15,837 nucleotides of DNA from Desulfobacteraceae bacterium (lineage in GTDB: Bacteria; Desulfobacterota; Desulfobacteria; Desulfobacterales; BuS5). Location: contig JAUVKE010000021.1 of NCBI GenBank assembly GCA_030592105.1, positions 1 to 15,837 on the forward strand, given 5' to 3'. Of this stretch, positions 1-7,293 are shown piece after piece. Numbering within the stretch: the stretch's first letter is position 1; each line of letters starts with the position of its first letter. The notes beneath the pieces were generated by a model. It ran no database searches. It was not told where the DNA came from and was given only the letters and a program-made list of their open reading frames with translations. A program made the translations under genes and the position numbers.

Positions 1-259
1 TGGATAGATCACAGGCATTTTTTAATTCCGGGGCAGAGCCGATAATAGTCCGGATGGCGTTATCCGGGGATAGAAAATCAATGTTTGCACAGATACCGCT
101 GATGCTGGCAAGCTTGAACTTCAGCCATTTTCCCAGGTAATCATTTTCAATAACCACGATTAAAGGCCGGGAGAAAAGACCCCTGGGCTGAAAAATGCCG
201 GAGTAGTTTTCAAAGAAAAATTCCTGGGAATTGCCAATATATAAATTATATTTTTTCAT
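1..259 (-). CDS. recC: RecC-like exodeoxyribonuclease V gamma subunit, N-terminal part (3' end beyond window)
   Basis: This reading frame starts at the ATG at 257-259 and stays open to the window edge, giving 86 residues. The start is MKKYNLYIGNS. The region IENDYLGKWLKFKLAS followed by GICANIDFLSPD resembles the conserved N-terminus of RecC, in which a short beta strand, a 'xGMxRWLxxxLAxxxGIxANxxFxxP' stretch and the first helicase-like domain follow one another. RecC is the non-catalytic helicase-like subunit of RecBCD, which processes double-strand breaks and reads Chi. If the call is right, recB and recD may lie further left on the same strand. The Shine-Dalgarno is weak (AAGA before the start). 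The call rests on one recognisable block only, because the helicase-fold body is outside the window. The function is inferred by family likeness. Confidence 0.72.
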   Translation of the reverse strand, partial: MKKYNLYIGNSQEFFFENYSGIFQPRGLFSRPLIVVIENDYLGKWLKFKLASISGICANIDFLSPDNAIRTIIGSAPELKNACDLS

Positions 260-272
260 AATATCTTAATTC

Positions 273-307
<35 letters not shown>

Positions 308-365
308 AGGAATTCTACTAATTTATAAAATGTCATTAACCGCTATCTCATTTTCATATTTTGTT

Positions 366-381
366 GTGCCCGACAGGGCAT
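366..381 (-). terminator. Weak hairpin just past the TonB-dependent receptor gene
   Basis: TGCCC at 367-371 pairs perfectly with GGGCA at 376-380 around the loop GACA, 6 bases beyond the receptor stop codon. The sequence after it on the minus strand is A-rich rather than a clean T tract, so it is at best a weak intrinsic terminator or a 3' stabilising hairpin. Confidence 0.3.
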
Positions 382-386
382 GCTGG

Positions 387-2408
387 TTATAAGGAACAGG
401 CCAGATTCAAATAAAAATTACGTCCGGTTTCCGGTACTTTTATACCGCTGCGAAAAGGATCTCTCTGGTAAGAAAGATGTTCATGGTAATACCGGTCAAA
501 GAGATTATTAACCCCTGCAAATATATTAATTTTTTTAAATTTTACCCCAAATTTTAAGTTCATTATTCCCCATCCAGGTGTTTTTTCCTCATTCAGCTCA
601 GGGTCAACCCGATGCTGACCATCTGCAAAAATCCCTTCGATTTCTGCAAAATATCTATCCACATCGTATCTCGAAGCTATTCGTATTTGAAGGGGAGGTA
701 TTTCGGACAACGGCTTGTTATGGGTATCATCCCGGGCCCTGGTATAGTAAAGTCCCCCCTGTAGATGAAAATCAAAAGGAAGAAACAGGTTTAGATTAAT
801 CTCACCACCGTAGATAATGGCATCTACATTTCTGAAGCTCCTGGCAGATTTCACGGGCCCCTCAAGGTCGTAAACACTAATAAAATCTTTTATATCACTA
901 TAAAAAAATGTTGTTTTTCCGTAGAATATATCTCCCAGGTATTTAACACCAAAATCAAACTCACGGTTTTCCGATGGATTGAGTTTTGGGTTGCCCACCC
1001 AGTCTGGAATCATTTGCGGTTTTTGCATGGCAATATATCTTTCATCGGGAGCCGGCGGTCTGGTGATACAGCCAAATCCTCCAAAAAGTTCTATCTCTTT
1101 TACCGGGAAATATAAAATTTGAATATTGCCACCCGCATAGGAGTCTGTCTCTTCTCTATCCATGGTATTATGATATAAGGTGTAGAGATCGGTACGGTCA
1201 TCATTGGCTTTTGTCTTTGCATAATCGAATCTTAATCCCAGGGTTAACCTGATATCTTCCCCCATGGGTTGCCCATATTCAATATAGGTTCCAATATTAC
1301 TGGAATCAACATCCGGCATCATCTTTTGCTTTCTCATGGGCAATGTATTTTCGGCTTCCCAGTTTCTGAAATAATAGTCAACCCCAAGGGTTAATATGCC
1401 ACCTGGAAGGTTAATATCCGACTCAAGCTTCCCGCCAAGAGTCTCAGCTTCTGCATAACATCTCATCTTATATTCATCAAATCCCAGGGAGGAGAGCCTT
1501 TTTTCATCGGTCATATCATGTTTTACCTGGTTCCAGTAAAATTGAGCTTTAAACTTTTTAATATGATGACCAGGGGCTGAAATCTCATAATTCATATTCA
1601 GCCGGTCGGTATCGTCATAAACCGCGTCCATGAGCAGGTAGGGATATATAACATCATCGGCTTCCTGACGGGCATAATCGACTTCCAGCCTGTGATTATC
1701 AAGAAGATTAATGCCAAATTTACTCCAATACGTATTAATGGAATAGGCCTTATCATCTTTTTCCCGATTTTTATATGCATTGGAACCATTGGAATCAAAT
1801 TCAGTGATCCGATTCCCCTTTCCGTCCCGATAGGGGAGAGAGTATCTATGGGAGTAACCCAAAAGCAGATCTCCCCTGTCTCCGGCATGGGAAACATTAA
1901 ACGAAGCACTTATGTTTTCATCCGATCCTGCAAAAGTATTTATATTCGATTCCCATCCTTTATCGGGCCGGGTGGTTTTGATTTCAACCAGCCCACCCAG
2001 GCTTCCAGGATTTTTAACATCAAAGGGACCCTTTAGGACTGAGATTGTCTCAATCTCCATGAAATCGATGTGGAATGAATTCGGGTCCATCCTGTTGGGA
2101 CAGGCTCCATAAATTCTCATACCATCTATCAGAAAATTAATATTATCCCGTTTAAAGCTCCTGAGTACTATATCATTGGCTATTGCTCCCCTTCTAACAG
2201 CATTGATCCCTTCAATTACCTTAAGGGCCTCTCCAACATCCCTGGCCGGTGTCTCCCGAACCACTTTTATGTCAAGGCACTCTTCCTGGGGCACCTCCTT
2301 TTCTCCTCTGACTATAATCTCTTCAAGAAGTATGGGCTCGGCAAATGAGCTGGCATGAAATATAATAAAAAATATACAAATACAAATCAGGAAATAGTAT
2401 TTTTTCAT
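387..2408 (-). CDS. TonB-dependent outer-membrane copper receptor, OprC/NosA type
   Basis: The protein has 673 residues. A signal peptide covers about residues 1-23 (hydrophobic core then ASSFA), and the mature N-terminus carries a TonB-box-like stretch LEEIIVRG (28-35). A plug domain follows (about 45-150: DVGEALKVIEGI, DGMRIYG, VLKGPFD, GGLVEIKTTRP), then a beta-barrel to the C-terminus, with 'AGVNNLFDRYY' near the end. The motif GACPNRMDP at 102-109 gives C103-xxx-M107, and KHDM gives H297-x-M299. These match the CxxxM plus HxM copper-binding site described for Pseudomonas OprC, so the ligand site appears complete. Copper uptake through the outer membrane is therefore likely; NosA-like proteins supply copper to nitrous oxide reductase in some organisms, but no nos gene is visible here. 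The Shine-Dalgarno AAAGGAGA lies just upstream of the ATG. No TonB/ExbBD gene is in the window. The family call is firm; the in vivo substrate is inferred. Confidence 0.9.
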   Translation of the reverse strand: MKKYYFLICICIFFIIFHASSFAEPILLEEIIVRGEKEVPQEECLDIKVVRETPARDVGEALKVIEGINAVRRGAIANDIVLRSFKRDNINFLIDGMRIYGACPNRMDPNSFHIDFMEIETISVLKGPFDVKNPGSLGGLVEIKTTRPDKGWESNINTFAGSDENISASFNVSHAGDRGDLLLGYSHRYSLPYRDGKGNRITEFDSNGSNAYKNREKDDKAYSINTYWSKFGINLLDNHRLEVDYARQEADDVIYPYLLMDAVYDDTDRLNMNYEISAPGHHIKKFKAQFYWNQVKHDMTDEKRLSSLGFDEYKMRCYAEAETLGGKLESDINLPGGILTLGVDYYFRNWEAENTLPMRKQKMMPDVDSSNIGTYIEYGQPMGEDIRLTLGLRFDYAKTKANDDRTDLYTLYHNTMDREETDSYAGGNIQILYFPVKEIELFGGFGCITRPPAPDERYIAMQKPQMIPDWVGNPKLNPSENREFDFGVKYLGDIFYGKTTFFYSDIKDFISVYDLEGPVKSARSFRNVDAIIYGGEINLNLFLPFDFHLQGGLYYTRARDDTHNKPLSEIPPLQIRIASRYDVDRYFAEIEGIFADGQHRVDPELNEEKTPGWGIMNLKFGVKFKKINIFAGVNNLFDRYYHEHLSYQRDPFRSGIKVPETGRNFYLNLACSL

Positions 2409-2573
2409 TTTTATCTCCTTTAATAGAGGGTCTGCTTCTGGCCTCCAGGCACCATGGGAATCAATTATTGCGGTTCTTTAGAAAAAGGGGGCAGACAGAC
2501 GTTAAATAATGCTATAAAATCATCAGAAACTATCATGTTTGAAAGAGCAGGATGAACAAAAAAAATGGAGAAA

Positions 2574-2610
2574 TACAGGTTTTCCTGGTTCGGAGCCGGG
2601 AAAACCTGTA
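2574..2610 (-). terminator. Intrinsic-type terminator of the 232-aa ATPase gene
   Basis: A strong inverted repeat starts 4 bases past the ATPase stop codon. ACAGGTTTTCC (2575-2585) pairs with GGAAAACCTGT (2599-2609), and the stem continues inward to about 15 bp (one T-G pair) around a 7-nt loop. On the minus strand the stem is followed, after about nine bases, by a run of eight T residues. The late T tract makes it slightly atypical, but placement and strength support termination between the ATPase and receptor genes. Confidence 0.65.
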
Positions 2611-2613
2611 AAA

Positions 2614-3312
2614 TTATTCGGCAGTAAGAAGCATGGTGGCAGGATCCATTAATAACCCGGAATGGTTATTATCCTCAGAAGCTTTTTTTAGTGCTACAAC
2701 ATCTATTTTTTTCCCTTCGGGTCTAAGCTGCACTATAACATCAAAAAGATCAGCAATACCGGATATGGGCTCAGGGATAATCCCGGGGCCCGGGTCCTCA
2801 TGCCTGTGGGTGCGGACAGTAAAGCATATTTTTGAAGGTCGTGTTTTTACAAAATTTTTTAGTTCCAGAAGTGTTTCCCGTGCTGAATCATCAAAATTAA
2901 AGCCATCTATAATAATCAGCTGGGGTGAAAAAATATTATGTTCCACAAGATCGGTGAGTCTTTCTGCAAGTTTTGGAACACTAAAAGAGTCGACTTTAAA
3001 TGTCATAATAAATCTGCACGGAAGCATTGTTTCAAGAAGTATATCTGCATCATTAATATTGTTTGTTCCTGCGATCAGGTTAAATATCTCCTTGTACCAT
3101 AAAGATATTTTATCCACGGGATCATCAAGGCTTACATGAAGTACTTTTTCGTTATTCAGCATCGCGCATAAGGCAAGCTGAACAATGGATGATGTTTTCC
3201 CGACTCCAGCTCGGGACAGAATTGCACCAAAGTCACCTTGAGGCATTGAATTTTCAAAATCAAAGCCAAAAAATATTTCAGTGCTGCATGGTATAAAATT
3301 TTTTTCCACCAT
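2614..3312 (-). CDS. KaiC/RecA-superfamily P-loop ATPase, function unknown
   Basis: The protein has 232 residues and no signal peptide or membrane segment, so it is probably cytoplasmic. A P-loop SRAGVGKTS is at 33-41; the usual first glycine is replaced by serine, giving SxxxxGKT. A Walker-B-like strand LIIIDGF is at 132-138, preceded by 'VLHVSLDDPVDKI' (57-69), which resembles the second strand of RecA/KaiC/RadA-type domains. The C-terminal half holds 'KICFTVRTHRHEDPG' and a strand pair 'DVIVQLRPEGKKIDVVALKK', also typical of the KaiC fold. The start ATG has a GAGG Shine-Dalgarno nine bases upstream. The gene sits 81 bases downstream of the EF-G gene on the same strand and ends at a strong hairpin, so the two may be co-transcribed. 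I do not recognise a named orthologue. A single-domain regulatory or DNA/RNA-related ATPase is the most that can be said. Confidence 0.75.
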   Translation of the reverse strand: MVEKNFIPCSTEIFFGFDFENSMPQGDFGAILSRAGVGKTSSIVQLALCAMLNNEKVLHVSLDDPVDKISLWYKEIFNLIAGTNNINDADILLETMLPCRFIMTFKVDSFSVPKLAERLTDLVEHNIFSPQLIIIDGFNFDDSARETLLELKNFVKTRPSKICFTVRTHRHEDPGPGIIPEPISGIADLFDVIVQLRPEGKKIDVVALKKASEDNNHSGLLMDPATMLLTAE

Positions 3313-3322
3313 AATGTAATTC

Positions 3323-3356
3323 CTCGTATAAAAACATATCTCGTATAAAAATATAT
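3323..3356. repeat. 17-bp tandem duplication in the leader of the ATPase gene
   Basis: CTCGTATAAAAACATAT (3323-3339) is followed directly by CTCGTATAAAAATATAT (3340-3356), differing at one base. On the minus strand each unit ends in ATACGAG, and the copy nearer the gene contributes the GAGG Shine-Dalgarno. It is probably a local tandem duplication that doubled the region just upstream of the ribosome binding site. Confidence 0.7.
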
Positions 3357-3358
3357 AG

Positions 3359-3375
3359 GGTGCGTTTTAAGCACC
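3359..3375 (-). terminator. Short hairpin after the EF-G gene
   Basis: GGTGC (3359-3363) pairs with GCACC (3371-3375) around a 7-nt loop, 18 bases past the EF-G stop. On the minus strand it is followed by CTATATATTTTTATA. The 5-bp stem and broken T tract make a weak terminator at best, so partial read-through into the ATPase gene is plausible. Confidence 0.35.
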
Positions 3376-3393
3376 AAAAATAATTTGTACTAT

Positions 3394-5472
3394 TTATTTC
3401 TTTTGTTTTAAATATTCCTCTTGCAAAATTTCCGCGATGGATTGAGGAACAACTTTATATTCGAAAAATTCCATGGTATATTGTGCCTGCCCCTGTGTCA
3501 TGGATCTTAAAACAGTTGAAAAACCGAACATTTCAGCTAAAGGGACCCGTGCTTCAATAACACATAAAGTCCCTTCGTCCTGGGAGCCTAGCACCATACC
3601 CCGCCGCTGCGTTAAAAGCCCGATAACCGATCCCTGAAATTGCGGAGGAGTTTCAACCACAACCTTCATAACAGGTTCGTTTATTACAGGGGATGCTCTG
3701 CGATACACTTCTCGAAACGCCCCCTTGGCTGCTGCGATAAACGCCATTTCCGAAGAGTCAACAGAATGGGAAGCACCATCATTGATTACAACTTTAATTC
3801 CTGAAACAGGAAATCCCATTTTCAGTCCTTTGCCAAGAGAATCTCTAAAGCCTCTTTCGCAGGAAGGGATGTACTGGGTGGGAATTTTTCCACCGACTAC
3901 CTTGTTTTCAAAGACAAAAATTTCATCGGCAACAGGTTCAACGTAGCCGGCAATACGTCCGAACTGCCCCGCACCTCCGGTCTGTTTTTTATGTGTATAG
4001 TTAAATTCAGCTTTTCTTGTAATAGTCTCCCTGTAGGCCACACGGGGCTTGCCGGTGGCTACGTTTGCCGAATATTCCCGACGCATTCTTTCCACATAAA
4101 CTTCAAGATGGAGTTCCCCCATCCCTTCTATAATGGTTTCGCTTGTCTCATGGTCAACATGGGACCTGAAAGTGGGGTCTTCCTTTGTAAATCTGTTTAA
4201 AGCTTTTGCCATATTAAGACGGGAGTTATTGTCAACAGGGGCAATGGAAAAAGAGATAACCGGATCAGGAACATACATTGATGTCATGGAAAGGTTTAAC
4301 CCGGCATCTGTAAATGTATCCCCTGATGCGCAGTCGATTCCAAAAAGTGCCCCTATATAACCTGCTGAGATCGTATCAATATCCTCGACCTGGTCTGCAT
4401 GAATACGAACAAGGCGGCCGATTTTAATTTTTTTGCCGGTACGGGCATTAATAACAGTACTCCCTTTGGATAATGAACCCTGATAAATACGAATATAAGT
4501 AAGCTGGCCATAGGGACCATCTTCCAGTTTAAAGGCAAAGGCGACAACAGGTTTATCAGGATCGGAATAAAGGGGAACAGATTCTTCTTTATTATCTATA
4601 TTAATAGCTTCGTTTGCAATATCCAGGGGGCTGGGGAGATAATTGGTAACTGCGTTTAATAAGGGCTGTACCCCTATATTTTTATAGGCCGATCCCAAAA
4701 AAACAGGGGTTAACTCCCGGAGGAGAGTTCCGGTACGTACAGCATCCATGATCAGATCAGCCTCTATTTCCCTTTCTTCTATAACCGCTTCAACAAGGTC
4801 ATCTGAAAATATAGATGCGGCATCTATGAGTTCCTCACGCTTTAAAAGAGCTTCCCCAATAAGTTCTTCAGGGACATCCTCCATACGAACATCATCACCA
4901 TTTACTCCCTCAAAATAGAAAGCTTTCATGGTCACAAGATCAACAATTCCTTTTAAATCAGCCTCCAGACCCAGGGGAATCTGCATGGTAATGGGATTAT
5001 GCCCCAGTTTTTCCCTTAGCTGATCAGTTACGCGGGAAGGGTTGGCTCCTGCTCTGTCACATTTATTGATAAAGGCGATGCAGGGGACATTATATCTTTT
5101 CATCTGAAGATTGACTGTAATCGATTGGGACTGCACACCTCCCACGGAGCACAGGACAAAAACGGCTCCGTCAAGAACACGTAAAGAGCGTTCCACTTCA
5201 ATGGTAAAATCGACATGGCCTGGAGTATCAATTATATTTACCTGATAATTATTCCATTCACAAAATGTAGCAGCAGAAGCGATTGTAATGCCTCGTTCTT
5301 TTTCGAGCTCCATGGAATCCATGGTGGCACCCACTCCATCTTTCCCCTTAACATCATGGATAGCATGAATTCTTTTTGTATAAAACAGAATCCTTTCGGT
5401 GAGTGTTGTTTTGCCGGAATCTATGTGAGCACTTATGCCGATGTTCCTTACTTGTTCAATATCATATTTCAT
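3394..5472 (-). CDS. fusA: Elongation factor G, spdEFG1 / mitochondrial EFG1-like paralogue
   Basis: The 692-residue protein is full length for EF-G. GTPase motifs are intact: G1 AHIDSGKT (15-22), G2 RGIT (60-63), G3 DTPGH (82-86), G4 NKCD (136-139) and a G5-like SAYKN. Domains II to V follow, with '[20 protein letters not shown]' in domain III, '[12 protein letters not shown]' in domain IV and '[15 protein letters not shown]' in domain V. The P-loop serine (HIDSGKTT instead of HIDAGKTT), '[25 protein letters not shown]' and '[13 protein letters not shown]' resemble mitochondrial EFG1 and the spirochaete-planctomycete-deltaproteobacterial spdEFG1 subfamily more than canonical FusA. That group acts in ribosomal translocation, with a partner (spdEFG2) for recycling. 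The gene stands alone, away from any str operon (rpsL, rpsG, tuf). The ATG start has no visible Shine-Dalgarno and an AT-only leader. The subfamily call is from memory of the family and should be confirmed by a tree. Confidence 0.93.
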   Translation of the reverse strand: MKYDIEQVRNIGISAHIDSGKTTLTERILFYTKRIHAIHDVKGKDGVGATMDSMELEKERGITIASAATFCEWNNYQVNIIDTPGHVDFTIEVERSLRVLDGAVFVLCSVGGVQSQSITVNLQMKRYNVPCIAFINKCDRAGANPSRVTDQLREKLGHNPITMQIPLGLEADLKGIVDLVTMKAFYFEGVNGDDVRMEDVPEELIGEALLKREELIDAASIFSDDLVEAVIEEREIEADLIMDAVRTGTLLRELTPVFLGSAYKNIGVQPLLNAVTNYLPSPLDIANEAINIDNKEESVPLYSDPDKPVVAFAFKLEDGPYGQLTYIRIYQGSLSKGSTVINARTGKKIKIGRLVRIHADQVEDIDTISAGYIGALFGIDCASGDTFTDAGLNLSMTSMYVPDPVISFSIAPVDNNSRLNMAKALNRFTKEDPTFRSHVDHETSETIIEGMGELHLEVYVERMRREYSANVATGKPRVAYRETITRKAEFNYTHKKQTGGAGQFGRIAGYVEPVADEIFVFENKVVGGKIPTQYIPSCERGFRDSLGKGLKMGFPVSGIKVVINDGASHSVDSSEMAFIAAAKGAFREVYRRASPVINEPVMKVVVETPPQFQGSVIGLLTQRRGMVLGSQDEGTLCVIEARVPLAEMFGFSTVLRSMTQGQAQYTMEFFEYKVVPQSIAEILQEEYLKQKK

Positions 5473-5867
5473 AATAATTTTAGATTAATTTTATAAAATG
5501 TTAATCAATACCCCTTTGATTTATTTTTAAAATACCCATAGATGCACAGCCGAATAATTATTTTTAACAGATTGTAATCTGTTAAAAATATGCATATTAA
5601 AAAATAAACAAGTACTAATAAAAAAGTTAACATACATGATCTTTTTGAATAATTTTGTCAAGAAAAATATTGCTCTTACGATGAAAAGATAATATATAAA
5701 TAGGTTTCATGTATTATGTATAAGAAACTTTTACTTTAACAAATTTATAAAAATTATATCAATAACTTGTATATTATATATAGTTACGTTTTTCATAAAA
5801 AATCAAACAAAATTATAGCCTCCCCAAAAATTATTTTGGATGGGTTATCGTGGAGATGTAAAAATTC
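5473..5867. other. 395-bp AT-rich divergent intergenic region between EF-G and carA
   Basis: No coding frame or RNA gene is seen here. The region must hold the promoters for both divergent genes. One weak sigma70-like candidate for carA is TTGCTC (5670-5675), a 17-nt spacer, then TATATA (5693-5698). The AT richness makes several -10-like hexamers expected by chance. The most structured element is the palindrome at 5559-5590, listed separately. A GGAG at 5852-5855, about 12 bases before the carA ATG, is the likely carA ribosome binding site. Confidence 0.55.
5559..5590. promoter_or_regulatory. 32-bp near-perfect palindrome, candidate operator or hairpin
   Basis: TATTTTTAACAGATT (5559-5573) is the exact reverse complement of 5576-5590, with only two bases (GT) at the centre. 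It lies 87 bases upstream of the EF-G start and about 280 bases upstream of carA. Because the two flanking genes diverge from this region, it cannot be a 3' terminator for either. A dimeric-regulator operator or a 5' leader hairpin of the EF-G transcript are the main options. Confidence 0.6.
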
Positions 5868-7025
5868 ATGAGAGCATTATTGGCCCTTGAAGATGGGCGC
5901 ACTTTTCCCTGCAGATCATTTACCGGAGCTGGTGAGGCCTCTGGTGAAGTTGTATTTAATACCAGCATGACAGGGTATCAGGAGGTACTCACTGATCCTT
6001 CATATAAAAATCAGATGGTTACAATGACATATCCCCTGGTTGGAAACTACGGTATTAATCATGAAGATATTGAATCAGACCGGATACAGGTTTCAGCCTT
6101 CCTTGTTCGGGAGTATCAAAAATTTCCCAGCAATTACAGATCCACATCGACCCTTGCAGAATATTTAAAAAAAATTGGGGGTGGAGGAAAAGGAATAATA
6201 GGTATAGATCAACTCGACACCAGGGCCCTTACATTGCATATTCGAAATGCCGGTACCATGCGTGCATTTGTCTCCACCATGGACATTGATCCTGTATCAT
6301 GCGTTAACAGGGCAAGGCAGATTCCCATGATGAAAGGGGAAGATCTGGTAAAAAAAGTCACCACGGATAAGCCATATTTGTGGATAAACGGAGAGCCTTC
6401 ATTTTCACGGGACAATTTTGCTCCCCTGGATAAAGCCATATGGAAAAACGGGGGCAAAAAATACTCTGTTGTGGTACTCGACTTTGGTGTAAAATATAAT
6501 ATACTAAGATGCCTTGAGAATACAGGATGCGAGGTTCTTGTAATGCCCGGGAAAACTTCTCCCAAGCTTATAAAAAGTCTCCAGCCCGATGGGATTTTTC
6601 TTTCCAATGGACCTGGAGACCCTGAACCTGTAAAATATGCTGCTGATACTGTCAGGGAACTGCTGGGATTTTGTCCAATTTTCGGAATCTGCCTGGGACT
6701 CCAGATACTCTGGATATCTTTGGGAGGAAAAACATTTAAACTAAAATTCGGCCACAGGGGAGGGAACCAGCCTGTAATAAATCTTGCCACAAGAAAGATA
6801 GAAATAACATCGCAAAATCACGGATTCGCAATTGATCCTGACAGCCTCCCTGACAAAAATGCTGAAATAACCCATCTGAACCTTAATGACAGTACGGTGG
6901 AAGGATTCAAACATGAAAACCTGATGGTTTCCGCTGTGCAATACCATCCTGAAGCCTCTCCAGGGCCCCATGTTGCAGGATATTTTTTTAAAAATTTTAC
7001 ACAAATGATGGAAAAATTTAAGTAA
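5868..7025 (+). CDS. carA: Carbamoyl-phosphate synthase small subunit (glutamine amidotransferase)
   Basis: The 385-residue protein matches the usual CarA length. The N-terminal CPSase small-chain domain spans about 1-150 (ALLALEDGRTFPCRSFTGAG, FNTSMTGYQEVLTDPSY). A class I glutamine amidotransferase domain spans about 198-380. The catalytic triad is visible as C275 in FGICLGLQ, H360 and E362 in QYHPEASPGP. FGHRGGNQPV (294-303) and SQNHGFA (315-321) are also conserved. It hydrolyses glutamine and channels ammonia to CarB for carbamoyl phosphate, feeding pyrimidine and arginine synthesis. The start is the first ATG after GGAG; an earlier out-of-frame ATG runs straight into TAA. The stop codon TAA lies inside the terminal repeat of the downstream MITE-like element. 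The present C-terminus therefore ends EKFK; without the insert it would end EKFNR. Confidence 0.97.
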   Translation: MRALLALEDGRTFPCRSFTGAGEASGEVVFNTSMTGYQEVLTDPSYKNQMVTMTYPLVGNYGINHEDIESDRIQVSAFLVREYQKFPSNYRSTSTLAEYLKKIGGGGKGIIGIDQLDTRALTLHIRNAGTMRAFVSTMDIDPVSCVNRARQIPMMKGEDLVKKVTTDKPYLWINGEPSFSRDNFAPLDKAIWKNGGKKYSVVVLDFGVKYNILRCLENTGCEVLVMPGKTSPKLIKSLQPDGIFLSNGPGDPEPVKYAADTVRELLGFCPIFGICLGLQILWISLGGKTFKLKFGHRGGNQPVINLATRKIEITSQNHGFAIDPDSLPDKNAEITHLNLNDSTVEGFKHENLMVSAVQYHPEASPGPHVAGYFFKNFTQMMEKFK

Positions 7026-7281
7026 CTATTCAGCTAATCTGTATAGCAACAGGTATAATCTGATTAAACCATGAAAAACTCACGTATTAAAGAGCGTAAA
7101 GAAAGAACCCGTCATAAACATAACCTTACGCAATAGTATACAGGGAAATGACACAAATAGCTTAAGCCCTGATGGGTCTTTCTTTACGCTCTTTAATACG
7201 TTCAAACAATTTCAATTGTTTTAATCAGATCATACCTGTTGCGTCTCTTAAATCAGTGACACTGAATAGTTACAAATTCAA
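7014..7281. mobile_element. MITE-like element (7022-7273) with 8-bp target duplication, inserted between carA and carB; IS66-type ends
   Basis: The 252-bp core starts GTAACTATTCAG (7022-7033) and ends with its exact reverse complement CTGAATAGTTAC (7262-7273). Immediately outside are AAATTTAA (7014-7021) and AAATTCAA (7274-7281), an 8-bp direct repeat with one mismatch. Two longer inverted blocks lie inside: 7047-7068 with 7220-7241 (22 bp, one mismatch) and 7082-7106 with 7177-7201 (25 bp, perfect). CAGGG (7141-7145) and CCCTG (7167-7171) add an apical stem. The whole insert can fold into one long hairpin. There is no transposase. GTAA termini and 8-bp duplications are the known signature of IS66-family transposition, so this is probably a non-autonomous relative mobilised in trans. 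The left arm carries a TATAAT (7054-7059) facing carB. Confidence 0.85.
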
Positions 7282-7293
7282 CAGATAAAATAT

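Noticed and set aside
1598..2358. Several 60-115-residue frames on both strands within the receptor gene
   Set aside because: They overlap the firmly identified receptor, have no family features and no ribosome binding sites.
2430..2496. GTCTGC/GCAGAC inverted pair in the receptor leader as a riboswitch or metal-regulator site
   Set aside because: Only six paired bases separated by 55; no known riboswitch core or copper-regulator box is recognisable.
7026..7293. The carA-carB gap as a pyrimidine attenuator or riboswitch
   Set aside because: Terminal repeats with an 8-bp flanking duplication, and the clean reconstruction of a 5-nt carA-carB gap, point to a mobile insert instead.
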